From contig FR884175.1 of assembly GCA_000435515.1 (NCBI GenBank), forward strand, positions 28,067 to 52,684: a stretch of 24,618 nucleotides of DNA. The letters run 5' to 3'. Shown here piece by piece: positions 6,385 to 14,303 of this stretch (within the stretch, counting starts at the first letter, position 1; each line of letters opens with the position of its first letter). The notes below the pieces were generated by a model. That model did not search any database. It saw nothing but the letters and a program-made list of their open reading frames with translations, and was not told the origin of the DNA. A program made the translations under genes and the position numbers. The stretch comes from Firmicutes bacterium CAG:582 (GTDB taxonomy: Bacteria > Bacillota_I > Bacilli_A > RF39 > UBA660).

Positions 6385-7017
6385 TTAGTTCATCTCTTCA
6401 ATTTTAGTATTGAAATATTTTTCTGGATTTACATACTCACCATTATATATTAATTCACATAATAACATATTTTGACTTACTGAAACGATTTTATTGTTTC
6501 CGCTTTTACCTATTACTTCGCCTACTTGTACAGTATCTCCTACATTAACATTTACACTTGAAAGACTTGAATATTTACTAGTTAAATTATTTTTATGTTT
6601 GATTTCAACTGTTTTACCAAACATTTCGTCTTCATCAACTTTTATTACTTCACCTTCAAATACGGCAAGTACATCGAATGATTGCTCACTTCCATATAGT
6701 ACACCGGTATTTGGTAAATATGTTCTTTCATATTTTATTAAAGATTTGCTTTTAGTTTCTTCATCACTATTTGCATCATAGAAATTGATGTGTATCTTTA
6801 CACTTTCATCACTGAATGGACGCTTTATTATATTTTCGATTTCTGAATTTACTGGTAGATAGTAGTTAGCAATATCTCTTAAAACATATGAATTATTATC
6901 GACATTCATTGATTTGATAATACTTTTTGATACTCCTATAGTTATTCCTACTAATCCTGCAATAAGTAAAATAAATAAGCTAGTTACAACCCAAGATTTT
7001 AATCTTCTTCTCTTCAT
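6385..7017 (-). CDS. spoIIQ: SpoIIQ-like M23/LytM-domain sporulation protein, catalytically degenerate
   Basis: 210 residues: positively charged start (MKRRRLKSW), one membrane segment (about 10-30), a linker, then a LytM/M23-type domain (VLAVFEGEVIKV, FGKTVEIKHKNNLTSKYSSL, VNVGDTVQVGEVIGKSGN, ELIYNGEYVNPEKYF). In SpoIIQ this domain faces the intermembrane space of the forespore and binds SpoIIIAH. The zinc ligands of active M23 enzymes are missing: the H...D motif is replaced by GVLYGSEQSFD and the final HxH by LLCE. It should therefore be a structural partner, not a peptidase. The start at 7017 is preferred over GTG 7026 because AGGAAGG then sits at good distance. It lies 44 nt downstream of spoIID; spoIID-spoIIQ adjacency near murA is also seen in Bacillus. 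Confidence 0.85.
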   Translation of the reverse strand: MKRRRLKSWVVTSLFILLIAGLVGITIGVSKSIIKSMNVDNNSYVLRDIANYYLPVNSEIENIIKRPFSDESVKIHINFYDANSDEETKSKSLIKYERTYLPNTGVLYGSEQSFDVLAVFEGEVIKVDEDEMFGKTVEIKHKNNLTSKYSSLSSVNVNVGDTVQVGEVIGKSGNNKIVSVSQNMLLCELIYNGEYVNPEKYFNTKIEEMN

Positions 7018-7061
7018 ATTTTTCACCTTCCTAATAGAAAGTGTTCGCGAATATTTAAAAA

Positions 7062-7967
7062 TTATACATAAATATTGGAAAATTCTTGAGTATTATAATA
7101 ATAACTTAAAATATACTTGTAATCTTTATTTTGTTTAGCAAGTTCATTAGCTCCAGTTTGACTCATACCAACTCCATGGCCATAACCATAGGTAGTAATA
7201 CTTATCCTATCTTCACTTAAGTCAATCGTAAAATCAGTACTTCTTAAGCCAAGCAGTTTTCTGAATTCAATACCAGTATAAGTTTTAGAATCAACAGATA
7301 CTTGTTCAACATGATTAGTTTTATTTCTTTTTTGAATAGTTATTGCATTAAATGATCCTAGTTTTTTAGTTAATTCTTCTTTAGTAAATATTGTTACCTT
7401 TTTATATCCACTTGTATCTTTATCCCATGGAGATGAAACTGATGTAATATCATTATTTTTAAATACAGTTAATGCATCTTCTGTATAGCCATTTGATGTT
7501 GAAAAGTAATATGTTTTAAACAATTCATTGTTTTTCTTTGTAATCTCTCCTTCAGTTGCTTTTACAGCTGATGAAACTATTTCTTTATACTTATCGTAAG
7601 TGTTTCCCCATTTTTCTTTCATTGCATTTTCATCGATATAGCATTGGTCGGTTGCTGTTGTTAGGTTTGCTTCATTAAAATTTTCTTTATTTATTTTATA
7701 ATAAGCAAATGTTCTTGCAGCAACTGCTTGGGCTTTTAAAGCTTCGATATTGAAAGATGCTGGCATTTCACAAGAAACTACGCCAATGATATAGTTTTCT
7801 AATATATCATCCACCACTGGATTTTTTTCTGTGTCTTTTACTTTTTCTTCTAGTTTTGGCATACTTTCAAAAAAATCATTTTTTATAAATGAAGCGTTGT
7901 AATTATAAAAAAACAACCCTAGATATACTACTAAGATTGGTACTGACGCATAAGTTAATATCTTCAT
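7062..7967 (-). CDS. spoIID: Stage II sporulation protein D (peptidoglycan lytic transglycosylase)
   Basis: 301 residues with an N-terminal membrane anchor (about 4-21) and the SpoIID/LytB domain outside. SpoIID acts with SpoIIM and SpoIIP to dissolve septal peptidoglycan during engulfment by cleaving glycan strands. Seen: ENYIIGVVSCEMPASFNIEA with the likely catalytic Glu67, KAQAVAARTFAYYK (79-92), and the C-terminal YGHGVGMSQTGANELA signature. ATG 7967 has a GGAGG site. It sits 8 nt after the DUF1146 gene, within a tight run starting at the ATP-grasp gene, and before spoIIQ. In Bacillus it is made in the mother cell under sigma-E; I could not identify such a promoter here. Confidence 0.93.
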   Translation of the reverse strand: MKILTYASVPILVVYLGLFFYNYNASFIKNDFFESMPKLEEKVKDTEKNPVVDDILENYIIGVVSCEMPASFNIEALKAQAVAARTFAYYKINKENFNEANLTTATDQCYIDENAMKEKWGNTYDKYKEIVSSAVKATEGEITKKNNELFKTYYFSTSNGYTEDALTVFKNNDITSVSSPWDKDTSGYKKVTIFTKEELTKKLGSFNAITIQKRNKTNHVEQVSVDSKTYTGIEFRKLLGLRSTDFTIDLSEDRISITTYGYGHGVGMSQTGANELAKQNKDYKYILSYYYNTQEFSNIYV

Positions 7968-7976
7968 AATATCCTC

Positions 7977-8168
7977 CTATATAATTGATATACTCATTAA
8001 ATCATATAAAAAAGATGCTAAAATATAACTTAAACATAGGATAAAAATGATCGACAAAAATCTTGCTTCCCAAATATGGTTCTTTTTTATTATGGGATCA
8101 AAGTTAATTCCTGATACCGCAAAAGTGGATGCAAGAATAGAAATAGCATAAATCATTAATTTAATCAT
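7977..8168 (-). CDS. DUF1146 small membrane protein (YwzB-like)
   Basis: 63 residues with two membrane helices (about 2-18 and 36-57) joined by the loop SGINFDPIIKKNHIWEARFL. That loop matches the DUF1146/YwzB pattern 'I.FE..IKK....QAR.L', followed by a helix ending SYILASFLYDL. Function is unknown. In Bacillus ywzB lies near murA, spoIID and spoIIQ, which fits this context. ATG 8168 is chosen over an in-frame TTG at 8183 because GAGGA lies 8 nt upstream of it. The gene overlaps the rpiB end by 8 nt, suggesting coupled translation. Confidence 0.8.
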   Translation of the reverse strand: MIKLMIYAISILASTFAVSGINFDPIIKKNHIWEARFLSIIFILCLSYILASFLYDLMSISII

Positions 8169-8601
8169 GATCAATATCCTCAATCATTTTTATTCTTCTA
8201 ATATGTCTTTCTTCACCGGCAAAATCCGTTTTTATGAATTCATCTATCATATCTAAAATGTTTGCCATTGGTTCTTTGTAACTCATTGCGATTATATTGG
8301 CATTGTTATGGAATTTTGCTAAATGAGCATCACTTACAGAACAAACTCTAGCGCAGCGAATTCCATGTATTTTATTGGCAGCAATGCTCATACCTATTCC
8401 TGTTCCACATAATAAAATACCTAAATCAACTTCTTTATCTTTAACAGCGTTTGCTACTTTAAAAGCAAAAACGGGATAATCATCAGTTGGATAATTTTCT
8501 TTACTATAATCAACAACATCTATTCCAAAACTTTTTAAGTGATCTATTATTACTTTTTTTTCATTTACTCCATTATGATCTGTGGCAATTCCTACTTTCA
8601 T
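8161..8601 (-). CDS. rpiB: Ribose 5-phosphate isomerase B
   Basis: 146 residues, normal for RpiB/LacA-LacB enzymes. It interconverts ribose 5-phosphate and ribulose 5-phosphate in the pentose phosphate pathway. Seen: N-terminal GIATDHNG with the conserved Asp-His pair, the active-site LLCGTGIGMSIAANK loop (Cys as the usual base), and DAHLAKFHNNANI. The C-terminal HIRRI segment is also typical. The start codon overlaps the stop of the ATP-grasp gene by one base (TAATG) with a strong GGAGG just upstream, so the two are translationally coupled. Pairing with spoIID and DUF1146 downstream is compact, with no gap. Confidence 0.95.
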   Translation of the reverse strand: MKVGIATDHNGVNEKKVIIDHLKSFGIDVVDYSKENYPTDDYPVFAFKVANAVKDKEVDLGILLCGTGIGMSIAANKIHGIRCARVCSVSDAHLAKFHNNANIIAMSYKEPMANILDMIDEFIKTDFAGEERHIRRIKMIEDIDHD

Positions 8602-9596
8602 TATTTTTCCTCCATTGCTTTTTTAAATACTGGTAATAGTCCAGTATTACCATCTCTGTGAACTGGTAATTGATATAAATCGTGTCCTGGAAAATCATTT
8701 CCCTCTATTAAACAAGGTTTATCCTCTCCTAAACAAACGTCCCAAGCTATATATCCTACTTCTGGAACTTTTTCACAAGCATCCACACATAGTTTTTTTA
8801 CGTCTTCCCACATTGGTATTTTTACTCCAACTATTTTCTTATTGGTATATGGATGAACCGAAAAAACATTTTTACTTTTATCTATTGCTTCATAATTTAT
8901 TACACCAGTTTCTACATCAACCGCTGTAACCATTCCACCATGATTGAAGTTATCTACCACATTACCAGCATTTCCGATTCTAAGATATGCAGTAACTACC
9001 TTCTTATTTAATGTTACTACTCTTAAAGTGTTAACTGAAAGTGGATATAAATCATTTAAAACTTTGTTTTGTTTAGCTACTTCTTCTACTAATATTTGAT
9101 TATTTTTTAATAAGTTATTGTATAGTTCTTCAGCACTAAACTTGGTAGTATCAATTTTTTCAACACCTTTACCACAAGATAGCCCAACAGGTTTTACAAT
9201 GATAGTTGAGTGTTTTCTTATGAACTTTTTAAATTCACTCAAGTTTTCTCCTGTTATTTTTAGCCAATCACGATTTAAGTATTCATTAAATATTTCATTA
9301 AACACACATTTATCCTCAAATTTATAGATTGATGCTGGGTCGTTATATTTTTTACAAATGGCATTGTTGATTCCTCTAGTAATAATTGTTTTTCTTTCTT
9401 TTCCGTTCATTTTATACATCTCAAATTGATAATAATCTACATAACCAGCTTGATACTTTAAACCACACCAAACAACATCAAAAAAGATAAATGGTTTAAA
9501 CTTATGATTCTTTTCATAAACCATATCAATTGTTTTAAACATATTGCCAAAGTTCATTTTACCTATTCTTTTCATTAAATATGTTACTTTGCTCAT
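8601..9596 (-). CDS. ATP-grasp protein of the sugar-transfer-associated type
   Basis: 331 residues from ATG 9596 (MSKVTYLMKR), chosen because AGGTGA lies at proper distance; a GTG three codons earlier lies inside that site. Seen: an ATP-grasp core with KPVGLSCGKGVEK (nucleotide-binding loop), ILVEEVAKQN, LNTLRVVT-type strand SVNTLRVVTLN, GGMVTAVDVETG, and a C-terminal IEGNDFPGHDLYQLPVHR with likely metal ligands (Glu, Asn, Asp). This matches the hexosyl/sugar-transfer associated ATP-grasp family (PF14397-like), which joins a carboxylate to an amine or similar using ATP, often in envelope glycan pathways. The substrate is unknown. It heads the run with rpiB, DUF1146, spoIID and spoIIQ, so a link to envelope or spore surface is possible but only inferred from position. 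Confidence 0.8.
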   Translation of the reverse strand: MSKVTYLMKRIGKMNFGNMFKTIDMVYEKNHKFKPFIFFDVVWCGLKYQAGYVDYYQFEMYKMNGKERKTIITRGINNAICKKYNDPASIYKFEDKCVFNEIFNEYLNRDWLKITGENLSEFKKFIRKHSTIIVKPVGLSCGKGVEKIDTTKFSAEELYNNLLKNNQILVEEVAKQNKVLNDLYPLSVNTLRVVTLNKKVVTAYLRIGNAGNVVDNFNHGGMVTAVDVETGVINYEAIDKSKNVFSVHPYTNKKIVGVKIPMWEDVKKLCVDACEKVPEVGYIAWDVCLGEDKPCLIEGNDFPGHDLYQLPVHRDGNTGLLPVFKKAMEEK

Positions 9597-9628
9597 ACAT
9601 ATCACCTATTCATATTTTACCATACAAT

Positions 9629-9653
9629 AAAAAAATAGACACATAAGTGTCTA
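9629..9653 (-). terminator. Intrinsic terminator of rpmE
   Basis: Minus strand: 7-bp stem TAGACAC / GTGTCTA with a 4-nt loop, directly followed by seven T. It begins 11 nt after the rpmE stop and isolates rpmE from the ATP-grasp run. Confidence 0.85.
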
Positions 9654-9664
9654 ATTCTTTACAA

Positions 9665-9871
9665 TTAATCTTTATTAATATTATATTTTCTGTTGAATTG
9701 CTCAATTTTACCAGTTTTTTTACGTTTTCCTTGAGCTCCTGTATAGAATGGATGACATTCAGAACATACTTCTAGTAATTGTTCTTCTTTGTTACTCATT
9801 GCTTCAAATGTAGCTCCACATGCACATTTAAAAGTACATTTAACTTGTTTTGGATGTAAATTTGCTTTCAT
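9665..9871 (-). CDS. rpmE: Ribosomal protein bL31 (zinc-binding form)
   Basis: 68 residues. A component of the 50S subunit bridging to the 30S head. The cysteines of the zinc-binding form are present: Cys16 and Cys18 (FKCACGATF) and Cys36 and Cys39 (VCSECHPFYTG). An extra Cys12 occurs. The tail KRKKTGKIEQFNRKY is typical. ATG 9871 has a strong GGAGG site. The gene has its own promoter (9926-9953) and terminator (9629-9653), so it forms a single-gene unit. The zinc-binding form implies zinc-linked control elsewhere in Bacillus, but no Zur-like operator is evident here. Confidence 0.97.
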   Translation of the reverse strand: MKANLHPKQVKCTFKCACGATFEAMSNKEEQLLEVCSECHPFYTGAQGKRKKTGKIEQFNRKYNINKD

Positions 9872-9889
9872 TTAAATCCTCCTTCCGCC

Positions 9890-9907
9890 ATAACTAAATA
9901 TAGTTAT
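9890..9907 (-). promoter_or_regulatory. Hairpin in the rpmE leader
   Basis: Minus strand: ATAACT / AGTTAT (6 bp, 6-nt loop) in the roughly 50-nt leader, just before GGCGGAAGGAGG. Autogenous L31 leader elements exist in Firmicutes, but this AT stem is too simple to assign. Confidence 0.3.
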
Positions 9908-9925
9908 AGAAATTCACTAGTTAAT

Positions 9926-9953
9926 AGTATAACATAAATGGAATAATTTTCAA
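9926..9953 (-). promoter_or_regulatory. rpmE promoter
   Basis: Minus strand: -35 TTGAAA (9948-9953), 16 bp, -10 TATACT (9926-9931). Each box differs from consensus at one position. The start falls about 50 nt before the rpmE ATG. Confidence 0.65.
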
Positions 9954-9960
9954 CTATTTT

Positions 9961-11214
9961 TTACTCATCTATAAGTTTTATATTTACACCAACGCTTTCA
10001 AGTTTTTCAACTATTCTTTCATATCCTCTTAAAAGGTGTTCAATATTTTGAATTTCGGTTGTTCCAGTAGCAATAAGCCCAGCAACTAACATGCTTGCTC
10101 CTGCGCGTAAATCTGTTGCTTTTACTTTTTTTCCTACAAGTGGTGTTTTACCAATAATTATCGCTTTTTTATCAAATGCTTGGATATTTGCTCCCATAGA
10201 ATTTAAATGAGGTACATGTCTTAATCTATTTTCATAGATTGTTTCTTCAAATAAAGATTCTCCTTCACATTGCGTTAAGAAGGTTGACATTGGTTGACCT
10301 AAATCAGTTGGAAAACCTGGATAAACTGTTGTTTTTATATTAACCGGTTTTAAATGTTCCACTTTTGATAAAATAATTGAATTATCATTTATTTCGTATT
10401 TTACTCCAGCTTCTTTTAATTTGTAAAGCAATGATTCTAAGTGTTTTTCAACAATATTTTCTATTTTTAGATTATTTCCAATTAAAGCACCAATCATGAT
10501 ATATGTTCCAGCTTCTATTCTATCAGGGATTACTTCGACAAAACCATCATGCAATTCTTCTACTCCAATTATTTCAATAGTAGATGTTCCAGCTCCAAAT
10601 ACTTTAGCTCCCATAGAATTTAAAAATGAGGCGACGTTTGCAATTTCAGGTTCCTTAGCCGCATTATAAATAATTGTTTTTCCTTTTGCTAATATAGCTG
10701 CCAACATAATGTTTATTGTTGCTCCAACTGATGGAAAGTCAAAATAGAATTCATTTCCCTTCAATTCATCTGTTTTCATTATATAGTGATCAGCAACATT
10801 TTTAACGTTTATTCCCATTTTTTTAAAAGATTCTATATGATAATTTATCGGTCTTGATCCAATTACACATCCACCAGGGTAAGCTATTTCTGCTTCATGA
10901 TATTTACCTATTAAAGACCCCATAAAGTAATAAGACGCACGTAGTTTACCAGCATATTCCTCAGTTATTTTTTTGTTTTGTACGTTACTGTTATCAATTG
11001 TAAGAACTTCATTTTCAAATGTAATAATAGAGCCTAATTCTCTCATCATATCGATAAGTATTCTAACATCGGATATATCTGGAACATTCGTGATAACACA
11101 TACCCCACTTGTTAGTATACTTGCAGGTATAAGAGCGACTATCGAATTTTTTGCTCCGCTTATCTTTATTGTACCACTTATGTCACGACCACCTTCAATA
11201 ACTAATTTTTTCAA
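9961..11214 (-). CDS. murA: UDP-N-acetylglucosamine 1-carboxyvinyltransferase
   Basis: 417 residues from a TTG start at 11214. MurA transfers enolpyruvate from PEP to UDP-GlcNAc, the first committed step of peptidoglycan synthesis, in the cytoplasm. Seen: KLVIEGGRDISGTIKISGAK at the start (Lys and Asn of the UDP-GlcNAc site, GAKNS), the catalytic-loop cysteine in YPGGCVIGSRPINYH (Cys116), PDRIEAGTYIMIGAL, YPGFPTDLGQPMS and LRAGASMLVAGL. The TTG was chosen because AGGTGA lies 5 nt upstream and MurA proteins start right before KLVIEGG; a GTG three codons earlier has no ribosome site. The Cys at the active loop means the fosfomycin-sensitive form. It has its own promoter and lies between spoIIR and rpmE. 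Confidence 0.96.
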   Translation of the reverse strand: MKKLVIEGGRDISGTIKISGAKNSIVALIPASILTSGVCVITNVPDISDVRILIDMMRELGSIITFENEVLTIDNSNVQNKKITEEYAGKLRASYYFMGSLIGKYHEAEIAYPGGCVIGSRPINYHIESFKKMGINVKNVADHYIMKTDELKGNEFYFDFPSVGATINIMLAAILAKGKTIIYNAAKEPEIANVASFLNSMGAKVFGAGTSTIEIIGVEELHDGFVEVIPDRIEAGTYIMIGALIGNNLKIENIVEKHLESLLYKLKEAGVKYEINDNSIILSKVEHLKPVNIKTTVYPGFPTDLGQPMSTFLTQCEGESLFEETIYENRLRHVPHLNSMGANIQAFDKKAIIIGKTPLVGKKVKATDLRAGASMLVAGLIATGTTEIQNIEHLLRGYERIVEKLESVGVNIKLIDE

Positions 11215-11242
11215 TATTTTCACCTAATTTCATCTTAATATA

Positions 11243-11271
11243 ATTATATTATTAATATATTTATTATTCAA
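11243..11271 (-). promoter_or_regulatory. murA promoter
   Basis: Minus strand: -35 TTGAAT (11266-11271), 17 bp, perfect -10 TATAAT (11243-11248), about 30 nt before the murA start. This makes murA independent of the spoIIR operon. Confidence 0.6.
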
Positions 11272-11298
11272 GACGAATATGATGGATGAATTTGTCAA

Positions 11299-11826
11299 TT
11301 ATAAACGATTTTTGTACTTTTCCATTACTTCTTTTATTAAAGATGTATATTCAATATCTTTATTGTTTTCTTCATCTATTAAACAAAGCGGTGGATAAAT
11401 TACACACCACCAATTCATTCCACTTGATTCTCCTAATTTTACTACAATAGAATCATAATAACCAGCATTATATTTTATTCCTTTATAATATTTTGTTGGA
11501 AAATAATTTTCTCCAATTGATAATTCGTATCCATAATCTATTCTGTTATTCAATAAATATTCATCGATAATTGATGATATTTTAGTTTTATTAGCTGTTA
11601 AAGTTTGTTTAGCTTCTGTTGATGAACTACTATTTTTAATAAATTCAAATATTTTTGAATCTAAATAATTACTTAATTTATTCTTTTCACTTATATCCTT
11701 TAAAGTGTTGCTATTAGCTATTACTCTAAAACGTATAGATGCATCTGGTATTATTAATTCATCTTTGGATTTATTATTTACAACTATAATCATTAATGTA
11801 GCTACTATAACTAATATTTTTTTCAT
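11299..11826 (-). CDS. spoIIR: Stage II sporulation protein R
   Basis: 175 residues with an N-terminal hydrophobic segment (about 4-16) as signal peptide or anchor. SpoIIR is the forespore signal that triggers SpoIIGA to process pro-sigma-E in the mother cell. Seen: the family hallmark IPDASIRFRVIANSN near residues 26-40 and the C-terminal GMNWWCVIYPPLCL with its WWC and PPLC motifs. ATG 11826 is chosen since GAGGTGG lies 6 nt upstream; a GTG three codons earlier lies in that site. It starts 42 nt after prmC ends, the same prfA-prmC-spoIIR order as in Bacillus. Confidence 0.93.
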   Translation of the reverse strand: MKKILVIVATLMIIVVNNKSKDELIIPDASIRFRVIANSNTLKDISEKNKLSNYLDSKIFEFIKNSSSSTEAKQTLTANKTKISSIIDEYLLNNRIDYGYELSIGENYFPTKYYKGIKYNAGYYDSIVVKLGESSGMNWWCVIYPPLCLIDEENNKDIEYTSLIKEVMEKYKNRL

Positions 11827-11868
11827 TGTTTCCACCTCTACAATCTATATGAGGTCAAATAAAAAAAT

Positions 11869-12684
11869 TTATTCACTTATAATGAATAAATATCTATTTT
11901 TTTCGGATAAATCTTTTTCTATAGAAATAATCGCATCTGGGAAATAATTTTTAGCAAACATTTGGAGTTCCTCACCTTGTTTATATCCAATTTCAAAAGC
12001 AATTATAAAACTTTCATTTAAATACATTCTTGCATTCTTTATTATTTCTTTGTAATAATACATTCCATGATCTAAAGCAAATAATGCTAAATTTGGTTCA
12101 TTATTCTTAACAATATCCATAATTTCTTCTTCTGGATCAATATATGGTGGATTTGAAATAATAACATCATATTTTTTAGTTAAAGGTTTTAACATATCAC
12201 CTTCAATAAAATTGATATCGGTATTATTCTTTTTAGCATTTGACTTAGCTACCTTTAAAGCAGAGGAAGAAATATCAACGGCATCAACATTACAATCAAT
12301 TTTTTTCTTTAGAGTAATTGCAATACATCCTGAACCAGTTCCTAAATCAACAATATCCACTTTCTTATTAAAATATTTTTGTATATAGTTAAGTGTTTTT
12401 TCAACCAATGTTTCCGTTTCAAATCGTGGAATTAATACATTTTCATCAACATCAAAAATATAACCATAGAAATCAACATTTCCAATAACATATTGTATTG
12501 GTTTTCCGTTTTTTATTTCTTCTATTTTGCTATTTAAAAAAGTTATATCTTCTTTTGTTAACTCATAGTTATCATCTTTTTTATAAAAAAAAGCAGAAAT
12601 AAGTGTATTTAACAAAGTTAAACTTATTTCTTTTTCTTTTAATTTTTTATATTCACTTATTTTCAAAGTTATCAGTCCCAACAA
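11869..12684 (-). CDS. prmC: Release factor glutamine methyltransferase
   Basis: Up to 271 residues. PrmC methylates the Gln of the GGQ motif in RF1 and RF2 with S-adenosylmethionine. Seen: helical N-terminal domain (about 1-75), PIQYVIG and VLIPRFETETLV linker, the SAM motif VDLGTGSGCIAI (about 112-123), and the catalytic NPPY at 178-181 within IISNPPYIDPEEE. The start is uncertain: TTG 12684 opens the frame, but TTG 12666 (giving a protein that starts at the KISEYKK segment) has GGGACTGATAAC upstream and is as good. It lies just 2 nt after prfA, its substrate gene, so the pair is coupled. Confidence 0.93.
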   Translation of the reverse strand: MLGLITLKISEYKKLKEKEISLTLLNTLISAFFYKKDDNYELTKEDITFLNSKIEEIKNGKPIQYVIGNVDFYGYIFDVDENVLIPRFETETLVEKTLNYIQKYFNKKVDIVDLGTGSGCIAITLKKKIDCNVDAVDISSSALKVAKSNAKKNNTDINFIEGDMLKPLTKKYDVIISNPPYIDPEEEIMDIVKNNEPNLALFALDHGMYYYKEIIKNARMYLNESFIIAFEIGYKQGEELQMFAKNYFPDAIISIEKDLSEKNRYLFIISE

Positions 12685-12686
12685 AA

Positions 12687-13742
12687 TTAATTATTTTCTA
12701 GTTTTCTTCTTTGATCTTCAGTTATTAATGCATCAATAATAGCATCTAAATCTCCATCCATTACACGATCAAGATTCATAACAGAAAAGCCTATTCTATG
12801 ATCAGTTACACGATTTTGTGGATAATTATATGTTCTTATCTTTTCAGAACGATCTCCAGTTCCAATTTTATTTCTTCTATCTTGACCTTCAGCCTCTTCT
12901 TTTTCACGAAGTTTTAAGTCATATAAACGAGTTTTCATAATTTGGATGGCTTTTTCTTTATTTCTAATTTGACTTCTCTCTGTTTGGCTATAAACAATTA
13001 TACCTGTTGGAATATGTGTAAGTCTAACGGCAGAGTCAGTAGTGTTTACTCCTTGTCCACCACATCCGCTTGAACGAGTTATATCCACTCTTATCTCATT
13101 CATATCCAATTCATAATCAAATTCTTCAGCTTCTGGCATGACAGCAACTGTAGCTGTTGATGTTTGAATTCTTCCTTGTGATTCCGTTTCCGGTACTCTT
13201 TGAACACGATGAGAACCACTTTCAAATTTTAACTTGGAATAAACATTTTCACCTTTAATCATAAATTCAATTTGTGAGTATCCTCCGGCAGTACCTTCAA
13301 CTTCATTTGTTACTTCAATTTTCCATCCTTGTTTTTCAGCATATCTAGAATACATTCTAAATAAATCTCCGGCAAATATATTAGCTTCGTCTCCTCCAGC
13401 TGCTCCACGAATTTCCATGATAATATTTTTTCCATCATTTTCATCTTTAGGAATTAAAAGAATTTCTAGTTCGTGAGTGATAGTTTTTAAACTTTCAGTT
13501 GCTTCATCTAATTCCATTTCAGCTAAATCATGCATCTCTGGATCATTTATTAATGCTTTGGCATCTTCTATTCTTTTTTGTGTTTCTTTATATTCATCAT
13601 ATTTTTTTACAATTTCTTCAAGATCACTTTTTTCTTTAGATAATGTTTTCATTTTAGAATAATCTGCTAATACTTCAGGCTTTAATAACTCTTCTTGAAT
13701 TTCATTATATCTACTAACTATTATATTTAATCTATCTATCAT
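12687..13742 (-). CDS. prfA: Peptide chain release factor 1
   Basis: 351 residues, normal for RF1, which reads UAA and UAG and triggers peptide release on the ribosome. Seen: GGQ motif at 228-230 within RSSGCGGQGVNTTDSAVR, and the stop-recognition tripeptide position in HRVQRVPETESQGR (PET 184-186, usually PAT or PVT). The SPF-type motif of RF2 is absent, which confirms RF1. The N-terminal coiled-coil domain spans about 1-100. It starts 18 nt after rpoE ends and is followed by prmC, which would methylate Gln230. Confidence 0.96.
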   Translation of the reverse strand: MIDRLNIIVSRYNEIQEELLKPEVLADYSKMKTLSKEKSDLEEIVKKYDEYKETQKRIEDAKALINDPEMHDLAEMELDEATESLKTITHELEILLIPKDENDGKNIIMEIRGAAGGDEANIFAGDLFRMYSRYAEKQGWKIEVTNEVEGTAGGYSQIEFMIKGENVYSKLKFESGSHRVQRVPETESQGRIQTSTATVAVMPEAEEFDYELDMNEIRVDITRSSGCGGQGVNTTDSAVRLTHIPTGIIVYSQTERSQIRNKEKAIQIMKTRLYDLKLREKEEAEGQDRRNKIGTGDRSEKIRTYNYPQNRVTDHRIGFSVMNLDRVMDGDLDAIIDALITEDQRRKLENN

Positions 13743-13760
13743 ATACCCACCTAAATTTTT

Positions 13761-14192
13761 CTACATTGCTTCTGTTTCTTCTACATCATCTATTATAACT
13801 AAATCCTTTAAATCATCATCGTCTTCATCGTCGTCAACTACTGCTTCATCATAGTTAACATCATCGTCATCTAAGCATTCATCATCATCGTCATCAGCAA
13901 CTACTTCTTCTTCATCATCATCAGATTCGATTACTACTTTTTTAGAATGATTATCTGAAAGATCCCAATAACCTTTCTCTAACATTATAAATCTTTTATC
14001 AGTAGTAAGAAGACCAAAGAAGTCAGCTATTTTACTTTCAAAATAAGATTCAGGAAGATGCATTAATTCAATAACTGATTTAAATAAGTCTTGAATAGTC
14101 ATTTTACTTCCATTTTCTTTTAATATCATATATGCTACATCAGTGTGTGACATAGTTTCTAATTCTTCATCACTTAATTTTATTGTCTTCAT
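13761..14192 (-). CDS. rpoE: RNA polymerase delta subunit
   Basis: 143 residues from ATG 14192, which has a perfect AGGAGG; the frame extends upstream into non-family sequence crossing the promoter. Delta is a Gram-positive RNA polymerase subunit that raises specificity and recycling. Seen: N-terminal HARE-HTH domain (about 1-75: MSHTDVAYMILKENG, MTIQDLFKSVIEL, DKRFIMLEKGYWDLS) and a highly acidic Asp/Glu C-terminal tail (about 85-143), as in Bacillus delta. It heads the operon with prfA, prmC and spoIIR, and two promoter-like elements lie upstream. Confidence 0.93.
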   Translation of the reverse strand: MKTIKLSDEELETMSHTDVAYMILKENGSKMTIQDLFKSVIELMHLPESYFESKIADFFGLLTTDKRFIMLEKGYWDLSDNHSKKVVIESDDDEEEVVADDDDDECLDDDDVNYDEAVVDDDEDDDDLKDLVIIDDVEETEAM

Positions 14193-14216
14193 ATTTTCCT
14201 CCTTATATTCACTTGC

Positions 14217-14246
14217 ATTATATGCATGAATAAAATAATTTGTCAT
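14217..14246 (-). promoter_or_regulatory. rpoE proximal promoter
   Basis: Minus strand: -35 ATGACA (14241-14246), 18 bp, -10 TATAAT (14217-14222), about 25-30 nt before the rpoE start. One base off consensus at the -35. Confidence 0.5.
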
Positions 14247-14266
14247 TAATACTTAAAACAATAATA

Positions 14267-14294
14267 ATTTTATCATATAATTATTGCTTGTCAA
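14267..14294 (-). promoter_or_regulatory. rpoE distal promoter
   Basis: Minus strand: -35 TTGACA (14289-14294), 16 bp, -10 TAAAAT (14267-14272). Lies just after the upstream YwiB-like gene and in tandem with the proximal promoter. Confidence 0.6.
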
Positions 14295-14303
14295 TATAAA
14301 TAA

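Noticed and set aside
7040..7055. Palindrome TTCGCGAA between spoIID and spoIIQ
   Set aside because: Eight bases, GC-rich for this genome, but no repeat of it nearby and no known site matches; could be chance.
13761..14246. Longer rpoE start at 14246
   Set aside because: The extension overlaps a TATAAT promoter element, while ATG 14192 has a perfect AGGAGG and matches the family start.
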